The notes beneath the pieces are model-generated. The model saw only the letters and a program-made list of their open reading frames with translations. It ran no database searches and had not been told where the DNA came from. A DNA stretch of 64,000 nt from positions 24,776 to 88,775 of the forward strand of contig JABHEG010000121.1 in the NCBI GenBank assembly GCA_018676675.1, written 5' to 3'. Both the position numbers and the translations under genes were made by a program. Positions 50,905 to 59,360 of this stretch are shown piece after piece; within the stretch, counting starts at the first letter, position 1; every line of letters begins with the position of its first letter. This stretch comes from Lentisphaerota bacterium. Its GTDB lineage: Bacteria; Verrucomicrobiota; Lentisphaeria; Oligosphaerales; JABHEG01.

Positions 50905-53900
50905 ATGCGGACCCTCCGATTCAGTTGCTTGTTTGGGGCTCTCATCCCCGGCGTTCTGTGCGCACAGGGGTTGGCCGGATCAGCATGCGTCACCGTTCAT
51001 CCAGCGGAGTATCGGACACGACCGGAGGGGCGACAGGTGGTGCAGGATGTCAGCCTGTCGTCCGCAGTCGCCACGTACACGCTGCGCTATGAGATTGTTG
51101 AGAAGGAGGACACTCCCGATCGCGTCGGTTTCTCGAAGTGGGCCCCCACGCTTGGGTACACCCCGCTCGGCATTGCCAGCCCTTCGGCGGCCTGCTGGTA
51201 TAACCAGGGGTTCTTTGTGTGGACCCTCGATGATCTCAATATCCAGGACTACCGGGCCTCCTTCCGGGTACTCCGGTCATCCGCTCCGGATGCGATGGTC
51301 GAGTACACGTGGGACACTCCCAAGGCCGTCGTCAGCGCTCGATTCGCGTTGGCCCCAGGCAGCGACAAGCTCCTCTTTTTCGGCCGCTACGAACCAAAGG
51401 AGCCTGTGAAGACGTGCACTCTCCGACTCATGGCCTATCCGGCGACTTTCGCTAAGCCTCATGTTCGCACGATGACCACAGCAGTTCGCACGCTTGCCGG
51501 CGGAACGGCCCGGCTGGACCCGGGTCAGGAGCGCTGGCTGCTCCTGGAAGACATGGCCGAAGGACGAACGGCGGACGGTTCTGCTGGGCTTCTGCTCGGA
51601 GATGTCTCGGCGTTTTCCCAAGTCGAGGTAAGTGGCATTGGGGGATACGCGACCTATGTCGATATCCAGCTTGCCCCTGGGCGTCGCGACTTTGCGCTTG
51701 CGCTGTATGAGTTCCCCGCCCTTCCGGATCCCCTCCAGACGCGGCGCTATTTCCAGCAGAGCGCGGATGTCGAGTGCGCCGCTGTCGCCGCGATGAATGG
51801 CACGGATTTGGCCAGCCCTCTGGGGCCGCTGCCTGTTCCGCCGGATCGCCGGCAGGCGGTTCAAACGCGTGATCGGGACGCCCTGGCCCGTCCGGCCGAG
51901 AAGTGGTCCTCCCAGCCCGATAGTCCGGACTTCCCCTGGGCCCGGTCCGTTCCCGGGCAGCCTGTGCGCATTGCCCTGTTGTGTCCTCGGTGGGCTGCCT
52001 ACGAAACCACGGAACTGGCGTCTCGGATGGAATGCACGGTTCAGAACCAGTACTTCGACCAGCCGGACTCGATATCGACAGAGAGATCCTGGCCGTACGC
52101 CCGGGCCACCGGGATTGGCACATTGGGGCCCTGGCTTGCAACCAAAGAGGCCCTGCGTATCTGCACAGAACCGCAGACAGAGGTCTTCGTTGTCAGCGGC
52201 ATTGCCGCAACGAAGATGCCGGAGCCCATCAAAGTGGCGATCCTCGAAGCTGTACAGGCGGGGAAGGGGTTGTTCCTTGCCGGGAATGCCAAGGTCCTGC
52301 GAGGCTGGCCAAAAGCGCTCACGGCCAATCCACACGACGATCTCATTGCTCCTCTTCTCGAGTCCATGCCCTGGGAGGAAATACCGGGGTTGAAGCGGGG
52401 CGATTTCGGGCGAATCACTGAGGGTTCTCCCTGGCGTGCGTATCGCTATGGGAAGGGGCGAGTCGTTGTGTTCGAGGCCAATCTGGGGCGCTACTCGGCC
52501 CTCGTCCCGATGACCGACGTAGCCGAGGGGCTCGAAGGGGCAACTGATCGCATCCTGGCTCTCCAGGCTCAGGCGATTCGGCTGGCCGCGGGACGGTTAC
52601 GTTCTCTCCCGATGCGCTGCACAGTGGCAGAGCGGCCCGTGCTCCCCGGAGAGCCGTTTGACCTCGTTTTTGAAGGTGTCCCTTCCGCCTCTTCCCGGCT
52701 GAACGTGCGCATTCAGGACGGTGCCGATCGCATACTGTTCCGGGAGTCCCTGCCGGTTCCGGCTGATGGGCGCTTACCCCTCCCAGGCCTTCCCGCCGGC
52801 CCCGGTTACCACGTGGATATGGTCGCTGTGTCCGATCAAGGCGAGACGCTGGCGATGGCCGGAACAGTGGCGACTGTGGAGGCGGTGGGACGAATCGATT
52901 CGGTGCGACTGGCCCCCGCGACCATCGCCCACGAGAGCGCCCCGCCTCGCGTCGAACTCCCGGGGGGAGGGCGGATGTTGGGACGTGCCCGCATATCTGG
53001 ATTGCAGACTGTGGGAGTACTTAGCTGGACCGTCCACGATTGCCTTGGTCGACGCGTCGCCGAGGGGGACTTACGGGACGTCCGTAATGGCGTTTCCGAA
53101 CTCACCATCGACCTGCCCCGGCCCATGGCGATCGCACACTATCTGGATGTCTGGCTTGGCCACGATGGGCGCAACGCATACGTCTTGCGGAAGCACTTCA
53201 CCGTTACTCGGTCCTACCCCTATGATGACTTCACCGTTCTCCTATGGTCCTACGCACGTGGAGAAACGGTGACCCGGCGTGTTCAGCGTGCCTGCTACGA
53301 TCTGGGTACCGATATGATGGACTTGTGTCACATCGGGAGCTACTCCGATGTGGGAGCAGCTCGGGAATACGCTGTTGCGTCTCGATCCGGGCTGTGGATC
53401 CTGCCTTACGTGACCCGACTGGCCTTTGATTCCCGGGAAGACCACACGCTCAAGCCTGGCCTGTTCGAAACGGCCTGGTTCGAGTCCAGGCGTGAGTCGA
53501 TGGCTCCAGCGTGCAGGCAGGCAGCACCCTACTCTCCTCCCGCGTACACCCTTGGCGACGAGAACTACATGTCTCGGGGCAAGCACGAATTCGGCGCGGC
53601 ACCGGAGACGATGGCCGCCTACCGGACTTTTCTGCGGGAACGGTACGGCACCATCGACCGGTTGAACGCTGTGTGGCAGACGGACCATCCACGATTCGCC
53701 GCGATCGGGCGCCCCGTCTGGCTGGAGGAAGCTGCAGCCCTGCAGGACAGCTATGCCTCCTGGTTTGACCATCGGGACTTCCTCGACACGGGGTTTGCTC
53801 GTGCTCATGAAACGTTGGCCGACATGGTCAGGGAACAGGATCCCAGGGCGAGGGTCGGCTGGGATGGCTTCCTGCGGTACCATTGGCAGGCGGGCTACGA

Positions 53901-55470
53901 TTTCGACAAGTTGACCCGCAACCTTGAGCTGAATCAGGCCTACAGCTCACACCCGCTGCAAGGCGAACTGATCCGCTCGCTGGCGGGGGCCGAGGCCCTC
54001 ACTGGGGAGTGGGGGAACCAGGTGGCGGACAATGAGGCGGGGTTCTCGGCTATCGGTTGGCACAACCTGTTCCGCGGCCATAATTCCGTCTGGTGGTGGA
54101 CCTCATGGGGATGCGATTACATCCCATTCAACCCCGATGGCTCCGTGTCGCACATGGGGGAGTGGTTCTTTCGCTCCATGGAGGAGATCAAATCCGGCCC
54201 GGGCAAGCTCCTGGTGCACGCCAGTCGAGACCCGGGAAGCATCGCGATTCTGTACAACCAGGCCGACATTTTTGCTGCCAAACTCGTGTCCCAGTTCAAC
54301 AAGGGCGCCGCGTTCGCCGGTGACGGAAAGTGGATCAAGAATCACGAAGGGCTGAGGCAGGCCATTGAGGACCTGGGGCATCAGTGTACGTACGTGGCGG
54401 CCGGGCGACTGGCTGAAGATCCCACCGTTCTTCGTCCCTACCAGGTCCTTGTTCTGCCCTTTGCTACCTGTCTTTCAGAGCGTTTGGTGAAGACTATCCG
54501 GACGTTTGTCGAAGCCGGAGGATCGGTTGTGGCTGACGGACGGACCGGGTTGCTCTCCGGAAACGGTGTTGTTCAAGCGCGACGGTCTCTGGGGGAGCTT
54601 TTCGGTGTAACGTTCCCTGAAGGCGATGTCGCCTTCCGCGCCGCTTCGGGCACTGGAGTGATTGGGACCGACCATGGTGACGTGCCCACGAGTGTCCTTG
54701 AACCGGGCGTCCAACTCACCACCGGGCAAGCCCAATTTCCCATAGGTGAAACGCCTGCTCTGATCGCCAGCAAACTGGGGAAAGGGAGGGCTTTCTTCCT
54801 GAACGTGCCGTTCAGCGCTTTCTCTGCCGGCCGAGCACGGTCCGCCGGAAGCCCCCTGCAACCCATGCTCGGGGATGTGCTTTCTCAGGCAGGATGTCGC
54901 CCTTACTGCGAACTTCGCGGAGAGAAGGGGGCACCGAGGTGCATCGAACAGACCCTCTTTGTCGAAGGCAACACCCGGTACCTCTGTTTACAGCAGGATA
55001 TCATGCTTCCCGGGCTCGCCGATCAGGATGCCGAAGTCGTTCTGCCGGAACCCGCCCTCGTGTACGATGTCAGGGCCGGCCAGCCGGTGGGCGCAGGTCC
55101 CGTCTCATCATGGCCGGTAAGACTCTCGCGTGGTCAGCCGCTCTTGTACGCTCTGCTTCCTTACCGAGTCACCGAGCTGTCCCCCGTCCTCGCGCCAACG
55201 GCAGCGTTGGGTGGGCGTGTTGATTTGCGGGTCCGGGTCATCCCGGTGGCTGGCGAGGCGGGTTTCCACGTTGTCCACGTTGCCGTTTACGCTCCCGGCA
55301 GTGAGCGCAAACACCGGGAATACTCTCAGTCCATCGAGTGTCCGGCAGGAGAAGGGACCGCGGACTTCCCGTTGGCGTTGAGCGATTCCCCCGGGAAATG
55401 GCGCCTTGTCTTCCGCGACGTTGCCTCCGGCACCACGGTTGAGAAAACGGTCACCGTTGCGGATCTATAG
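50905..55470 (+). CDS. Large secreted GH42-like glycoside hydrolase homologue
   Basis: 1521 residues with a signal peptide (MRTLRFSCLFGALIPGVLCA). Residues ~30-280 and ~590-760 look like beta-sandwich regions. The middle (about 770-1120) resembles a clan GH-A TIM barrel of the GH42 kind: AYTLGDENYMSRGKHEF, where the D-E pair is at the acid/base position, FLRERYGTIDRLNAVW, GRARVGWDGF-like DPRARVGWDGFLRYHW, and TGEWGNQ, a candidate nucleophile Glu. It is followed by a beta-galactosidase trimerisation/amidotransferase-like domain (about 1130-1320, YQVLVLPFATCLS, FVEAGGSVVADGRTG). Substrate unknown; beta-galactosidase-like action on a polysaccharide is inferred. A 55-bp repeat array follows. Confidence 0.7.
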   Translation: MRTLRFSCLFGALIPGVLCAQGLAGSACVTVHPAEYRTRPEGRQVVQDVSLSSAVATYTLRYEIVEKEDTPDRVGFSKWAPTLGYTPLGIASPSAACWYNQGFFVWTLDDLNIQDYRASFRVLRSSAPDAMVEYTWDTPKAVVSARFALAPGSDKLLFFGRYEPKEPVKTCTLRLMAYPATFAKPHVRTMTTAVRTLAGGTARLDPGQERWLLLEDMAEGRTADGSAGLLLGDVSAFSQVEVSGIGGYATYVDIQLAPGRRDFALALYEFPALPDPLQTRRYFQQSADVECAAVAAMNGTDLASPLGPLPVPPDRRQAVQTRDRDALARPAEKWSSQPDSPDFPWARSVPGQPVRIALLCPRWAAYETTELASRMECTVQNQYFDQPDSISTERSWPYARATGIGTLGPWLATKEALRICTEPQTEVFVVSGIAATKMPEPIKVAILEAVQAGKGLFLAGNAKVLRGWPKALTANPHDDLIAPLLESMPWEEIPGLKRGDFGRITEGSPWRAYRYGKGRVVVFEANLGRYSALVPMTDVAEGLEGATDRILALQAQAIRLAAGRLRSLPMRCTVAERPVLPGEPFDLVFEGVPSASSRLNVRIQDGADRILFRESLPVPADGRLPLPGLPAGPGYHVDMVAVSDQGETLAMAGTVATVEAVGRIDSVRLAPATIAHESAPPRVELPGGGRMLGRARISGLQTVGVLSWTVHDCLGRRVAEGDLRDVRNGVSELTIDLPRPMAIAHYLDVWLGHDGRNAYVLRKHFTVTRSYPYDDFTVLLWSYARGETVTRRVQRACYDLGTDMMDLCHIGSYSDVGAAREYAVASRSGLWILPYVTRLAFDSREDHTLKPGLFETAWFESRRESMAPACRQAAPYSPPAYTLGDENYMSRGKHEFGAAPETMAAYRTFLRERYGTIDRLNAVWQTDHPRFAAIGRPVWLEEAAALQDSYASWFDHRDFLDTGFARAHETLADMVREQDPRARVGWDGFLRYHWQAGYDFDKLTRNLELNQAYSSHPLQGELIRSLAGAEALTGEWGNQVADNEAGFSAIGWHNLFRGHNSVWWWTSWGCDYIPFNPDGSVSHMGEWFFRSMEEIKSGPGKLLVHASRDPGSIAILYNQADIFAAKLVSQFNKGAAFAGDGKWIKNHEGLRQAIEDLGHQCTYVAAGRLAEDPTVLRPYQVLVLPFATCLSERLVKTIRTFVEAGGSVVADGRTGLLSGNGVVQARRSLGELFGVTFPEGDVAFRAASGTGVIGTDHGDVPTSVLEPGVQLTTGQAQFPIGETPALIASKLGKGRAFFLNVPFSAFSAGRARSAGSPLQPMLGDVLSQAGCRPYCELRGEKGAPRCIEQTLFVEGNTRYLCLQQDIMLPGLADQDAEVVLPEPALVYDVRAGQPVGAGPVSSWPVRLSRGQPLLYALLPYRVTELSPVLAPTAALGGRVDLRVRVIPVAGEAGFHVVHVAVYAPGSERKHREYSQSIECPAGEGTADFPLALSDSPGKWRLVFRDVASGTTVEKTVTVADL

Positions 55471-55480
55471 GCCCTACCCG

Positions 55481-55719
55481 TCAGCCTGACCATCGGGAGG
55501 GGACCGCTTACGCTGTGCGTGGCTCGGTTCCGGCAGAGCCCTGACCACCGGGAGGGGACCGCTTACGCTGTGCGCGGCTCGGTTCCGTCAGAGCCCTGAC
55601 CACCGGGAGGGGACCGCTTACGCTGTGCGCGGCTCGGTTCCGTCAGAGCCCTGACCATCGGGAGGGGGCCGTTTACGCTGTGAAGGCGGCCCAGCCCGTC
55701 AGAGCCCTGACCATCGGGA
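55481..55719 (+). repeat. Tandem array of about four 55-bp repeats
   Basis: CTGACC cores start at 55486, 55541, 55596, 55651 and 55707, so the period is 55 with one 56. Each unit reads CTGACCANCGGGAGGGGACC, then GCTTACGCTGTGCGCGGCTC and GGTTCCGTCAGAGCC. GTCAG-AGCC-CTGAC forms a hairpin at each junction. The last unit is more diverged. There are no unique spacers, so it is not a CRISPR. Confidence 0.92.
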
Positions 55720-55810
55720 AAAAAGCACCCCGCATCTGAAACATTCTCTCTGTCCACCCACTGTATAGGGTGATACACGCCACTCAGACGAGCCGGAAAG
55801 GGCGTCCGGA

Positions 55811-56377
55811 ATGCGCGGACTCGACGATGACAGCTTGGTGGATCTGTTCCGAGGAGGCGCAGCCGATGCGTTCGAGGCCCTCTTCGCACGCTACCACCGA
55901 ATGGTCTTCAACTACGCCTTCTTGATGACCGGGGACCGACAGGCCGCCGAGGACATCCTGCAGGATACCTTCATCGCTGCGGCACGATCCGTGCCCCGGT
56001 ACGAGCCTGCCGGACGCTTCCGGGCATGGTTGATGGCCATCTGTCGGAACCGATGCCTGGCGTTGCTGGAGCGCTTCCGAACACGTCGACGACTCATGGA
56101 TGAAAGTGGATTCGAGCTCCTCACTCCTTCGATTTCGTCCGTTCGCGCACACGAGAGTTTGGCCCGCCGGGAAGAACTGGACCGGCTGCGTGTGCATCTG
56201 CAGGAATTGCCCGAGGCATCGCGTGACGCACTCTCCTTATACGCCTTTGACGACCTGAGCTATGCGGAGATCGCACAGGTCTTGGGATGCCCGATCAACA
56301 CGGTTAAGACGCTCATCAGGCGCGCGAGGATCGCGCTGGCTCACCAGCTTGCCGCAGACCACGAGGACTTGCCATGA
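55811..56377 (+). CDS. RNA polymerase sigma factor, ECF subfamily
   Basis: 188 residues. Region 2 is at about residues 22-90 (ALFARYHRMVFNYAFLMTGD, QAAEDILQDTFIAA, FRAWLMAICRNRC). Region 4 is at about 125-180 (LPEASRDALSLYAFDDLSYA, EIAQVLGCPINTVKTLIRRA). Length and layout are typical of a group IV sigma factor. It overlaps the following zinc-finger gene by four bases, the usual arrangement for a sigma/anti-sigma pair. The target promoters are unknown; the downstream secretion ATPase gene is a possible member of the same operon. Confidence 0.93.
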   Translation: MRGLDDDSLVDLFRGGAADAFEALFARYHRMVFNYAFLMTGDRQAAEDILQDTFIAAARSVPRYEPAGRFRAWLMAICRNRCLALLERFRTRRRLMDESGFELLTPSISSVRAHESLARREELDRLRVHLQELPEASRDALSLYAFDDLSYAEIAQVLGCPINTVKTLIRRARIALAHQLAADHEDLP

Positions 56378-56829
56378 ACTGCCCACTCACCGATGATTCG
56401 CTTTTGAACTACGTCGACGGTGACTTGCCCCCTGCCCAAACGACTGCTGTTCAGGAGCACCTGGCCGGTTGCCCGACGTGCCGTCGTCGGCTTGGGGCGC
56501 TGGAACAGGCTGACGCCTTGCTGCGAGAGGCAGCCCGGGAAGATGTCTCCGCCGGTTTGCTCCACTCCGCGCGCCGCGCGCTGTCCGACGAGACCGGGGT
56601 CGGGCACGTCTCGGAAATCCTCACGCTCGAAGAGGCGGCTTCCTTCCTTCGGATAGAGCCTGGTGACATGGACGAGATTGCCGCGGAATTGCCCGTGTTT
56701 GAGCTGGCTGGGCGGTATCGAGTCAGGCGCTCCAAGCTGCTTGAGTGGGTCGCACAGCGTGAGCGCGCTCAGACACAAGCGCGGCTGAGCGGCGAGTTGA
56801 GTCGGCAGATTGCCTCCGGTGGAGCATGA
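56374..56829 (+). CDS. Putative zinc-finger anti-sigma protein fused to an HTH_17-type domain
   Basis: 151 residues. The N-terminus has the zinc anti-sigma pattern YVDGDLPPAQTTAVQEHLAG followed by CPTCRRRL (about residues 13-40), with the His-x3-Cys-x2-Cys core. There is no membrane helix. Residues ~85-135 (ILTLEEAASFLRIEPGDMDE, then RYRVRRSKLLEWVAQRE) look like an excisionase/MerR-type DNA-binding domain. It is translationally coupled to the ECF sigma gene and 35 bases before the secretion ATPase gene. It is soluble, so it may act on DNA as well as on the sigma factor. Confidence 0.8.
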   Translation: MNCPLTDDSLLNYVDGDLPPAQTTAVQEHLAGCPTCRRRLGALEQADALLREAAREDVSAGLLHSARRALSDETGVGHVSEILTLEEAASFLRIEPGDMDEIAAELPVFELAGRYRVRRSKLLEWVAQRERAQTQARLSGELSRQIASGGA

Positions 56830-56864
56830 ACGCGGGCGCTGACACTACCAAAAGGAGATGACCA

Positions 56865-58046
56865 ATGAGTATCTCGGAAGAACAGACCATCAAAGCCGTG
56901 AGCGAGATCATCAACAGGGCCTTCCAGGACCGTGCCAGCGACATCCATTTCGAGCCCTTCGAGGATGACTTTGCTGTCCGGATCCGGATAGATGGCGTGC
57001 TGCAGCGCGGCCCTGAGGTGTCGCCCGAAGAAGGCCGTGCCATGGTCAAGCGTGTCAAACAGATGTCGGCCATGGATACCGAAGTCAACGACGTTCCGCA
57101 GGATGGTCGAATTTTCGTCAAAATCGGCGACCGAAAGCTCGACTTGCGCGTGAGCGTTGTTCCCACCCAGTTCGGTGAACGCGTGACAACACGGATTCTC
57201 GATCGCCAGTCCGTTTGTCTTGCCTTGGACGACTTTGGTCTCCCTGAGGACCACTTGGGGCAGATCAGGGCCCTCTGCCAGTTGCCGAATGGCATTGTGC
57301 TTAGCACCGGGCCCACCGGGTCCGGTAAGACCACCACGATGTATGCGATGATGATGGAGCTGGACCGCGAGCACTGTGCCGTCTTCTCGGTTGAGGACCC
57401 CGTTGAGTATGTACTCCCCGGGGTATCCCAGATCCCGATACGCCCCGCCAAAGGCGTCACGTTCGCTCGGGCCGCCCGGGCGATTCTGCGTCAGGACCCG
57501 GACGTGGTGATGATCGGCGAGCTCCGCGACGGAGAGACGGCCCAATTGGCGGTCCAGGTATCGCTGACCGGGCACCTCGTCTTCACGCAGCTCCACGCGG
57601 GAACCGCTCCGGGCGCGTTGAAGCGCCTCCTGGACATCGGCGTTGAGCCGTTCATGCTGAACCAGTCGGTTGCGGGAGTGATCTCGCAGCGCCTTGCGCG
57701 CAAGCTCTGCCCCGCCTGCAGAACGGCAGTCGATCCCAACCCCGATATGCTTCCCCCCGCGGCCCAGACTTTCCTGGAGAAGACCGGTGGGCCGTTCTTC
57801 GAGCCGGTCGGCTGTGATGAATGTCGTGGAACGGGGTACCGCGGGCGGATTGCCGTGCACGAAGTTCTGATCCCCGATGACGGGGTCAAACGGGCTGTCG
57901 TTTCTGGGGACATTGCCGCAATCCGAACGGCCGCCAAGGCTGCGGGGATGCGGACGTTGCTGGAGGATGGACTGCTAAGTGCAGCCCGCGGATTGACGTC
58001 AGTGACGGAGGTCCTCCGGGTGACGCTTGTTGGCCCCAGCGAGTGA
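56865..58046 (+). CDS. GspE/PilB-family secretion or pilus assembly ATPase, N-domain absent
   Basis: 393 residues from the ATG at 56865 behind AAGGAG. It begins directly in the N2 domain (DRASDIHFEPFEDDFAVRIR, IDGVLQ) and lacks the MshEN/GspE-N1 domain that normally binds the platform. Walker A is GPTGSGKTTTMYAM, the Asp box is VFSVEDPVEYVLPG, Walker B is DPDVVMIGELRDGETAQLAV, and the His box is TGHLVFTQLHAGTA. The tetracysteine zinc site is CPAC...CDECRGTGYRGR. The ATPase looks active. No other secretion or pilus gene is next to it. Confidence 0.9.
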   Translation: MSISEEQTIKAVSEIINRAFQDRASDIHFEPFEDDFAVRIRIDGVLQRGPEVSPEEGRAMVKRVKQMSAMDTEVNDVPQDGRIFVKIGDRKLDLRVSVVPTQFGERVTTRILDRQSVCLALDDFGLPEDHLGQIRALCQLPNGIVLSTGPTGSGKTTTMYAMMMELDREHCAVFSVEDPVEYVLPGVSQIPIRPAKGVTFARAARAILRQDPDVVMIGELRDGETAQLAVQVSLTGHLVFTQLHAGTAPGALKRLLDIGVEPFMLNQSVAGVISQRLARKLCPACRTAVDPNPDMLPPAAQTFLEKTGGPFFEPVGCDECRGTGYRGRIAVHEVLIPDDGVKRAVVSGDIAAIRTAAKAAGMRTLLEDGLLSAARGLTSVTEVLRVTLVGPSE

Positions 58047-58193
58047 ACGGCCTCCCTCATACGCAAGTGGACATTGCGGCGGTACATTACCTGCTTGTAT
58101 CCCACGTTGGTGGAGCCACTGCGGCTCGCCGGCGTCAGGCGTCCCCACTCGCGGGGGCGAATCTGCAGCCCACACTGGTTGAGCGACTGACAC

Positions 58194-59264
58194 ATGGATC
58201 TTGGCATTATCGGCCTGCCGCAGGTAGGCAAAAAGACCGTTTTCGAGCTGCTCACCGGTCTTCCGGCTGAGAGGGCACCCTCGCGGTCCGGGATTACCTA
58301 CGGCATCGCGTCTGTCCGTGACCCGCGGATCGACATCCTGTCTGCGATGTACAACCCAAAGAAGACGCGGTACGCAGAGTTCAACATTGCCCTGCCGCCG
58401 GACATCCAGCCGGATGCGGCTCGTTCGGCCGACTGGCTTGAACCGTTGCGCAAGGTGGATGCACTCCTCCACGTCGTCCGGGCGTTCGATGCCGATCACG
58501 TATTCCACATTGCCGGTGATATTGACCCCGCCCGGGACCTGACACTGGTCGAGACGGAATTGCTGCTGGCCGACCTGGCTTTGGCGGAGACCCGGCTGGA
58601 GCGTATTGAGAAGGACGCCAAGAAAGGCCTTGACCTTGGTGAAGGAGCCCGTCAGCAACCCCTGCTCGAGCGCTGCAGGCAGCACCTCGAAGACGAGCGC
58701 CCTTTGCGCACCTTGGAACTGACGGACGATGACGCGGAACTGATCCGCAGCCTCGCCTTTCTCACCCTGAAGCCTGTGGTCGTCGTTCTCAATGTCGGCG
58801 AAGAAATGGTAGAGGCGGAAGGCACACTCGCTCCACTGGCCCGAGGCGTCGAGGAACAAGGGGGCTTGGCGGTGCTCCTCAGCGCCTCCATCGAGGGCGA
58901 GCTCACCGACTTGGATGATGACGAGCGGGCTGTGTTCATGGAAGACCTGGGCATCACGGAGCCGGCCGCGCATCGGCTCTCACGCGCATCCTACGCTTGC
59001 CTTGGCCTGATCAGCTATTTTACCGTTGGTCCGGACGAGGTCCGTGCGTGGGCCGTCCGAGATGGGGCCAAGGCTCCTGAAGCCGCCGGTCGCATCCACT
59101 CCGACCTGGAGCGTGGGTTCATCCGGGCTGACACCATTGCCTACAATGACCTGATCGCAGCCGGTGACGAGAAAGCGGGCCGGGAACAGAATCTCTACGT
59201 ATTGAACGGCAAGGATTACCTTGTCAAAGACGGCGATATCATGGAGATCCGTTTCAACGTGTAA
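58194..59264 (+). CDS. YchF/Obg-like protein with degenerate G domain and intact TGS (DUF933) domain
   Basis: 356 residues. The N-terminus resembles YchF (LGIIGLPQVGKKTVFELLTG), but the P-loop reads GKKT where YchF has GKST, so the Mg-coordinating Ser is replaced by Lys. The G3 block of YchF (DIAGLV and the glycine-rich stretch after it) is missing; instead the sequence goes NIALPPDIQPDAARSADWLE. The coiled-coil hairpin (LADLALAETRLERIEK) and G4-like LNVGEE remain. The C-terminal DUF933/TGS domain (SYFTVGPDEVRAWAVRDGAK, DGDIMEIRFNV) is fully typical. It likely binds ribosomes but may not hydrolyse nucleotide. Confidence 0.88.
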   Translation: MDLGIIGLPQVGKKTVFELLTGLPAERAPSRSGITYGIASVRDPRIDILSAMYNPKKTRYAEFNIALPPDIQPDAARSADWLEPLRKVDALLHVVRAFDADHVFHIAGDIDPARDLTLVETELLLADLALAETRLERIEKDAKKGLDLGEGARQQPLLERCRQHLEDERPLRTLELTDDDAELIRSLAFLTLKPVVVVLNVGEEMVEAEGTLAPLARGVEEQGGLAVLLSASIEGELTDLDDDERAVFMEDLGITEPAAHRLSRASYACLGLISYFTVGPDEVRAWAVRDGAKAPEAAGRIHSDLERGFIRADTIAYNDLIAAGDEKAGREQNLYVLNGKDYLVKDGDIMEIRFNV

Positions 59265-59360
59265 CTTCAGTCGGTCACCCGTTGTCAAAGAGAGCGGGGC
59301 CAACTGAGAGGCGTTTGAGCGGATGACGGTGGCCAACAGGCAAGCAGAAGGGCTCCTCCT

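Noticed and set aside
55481..55719. CRISPR array
   Set aside because: The whole 55-bp unit repeats with no unique spacers, and no cas gene is in the window.
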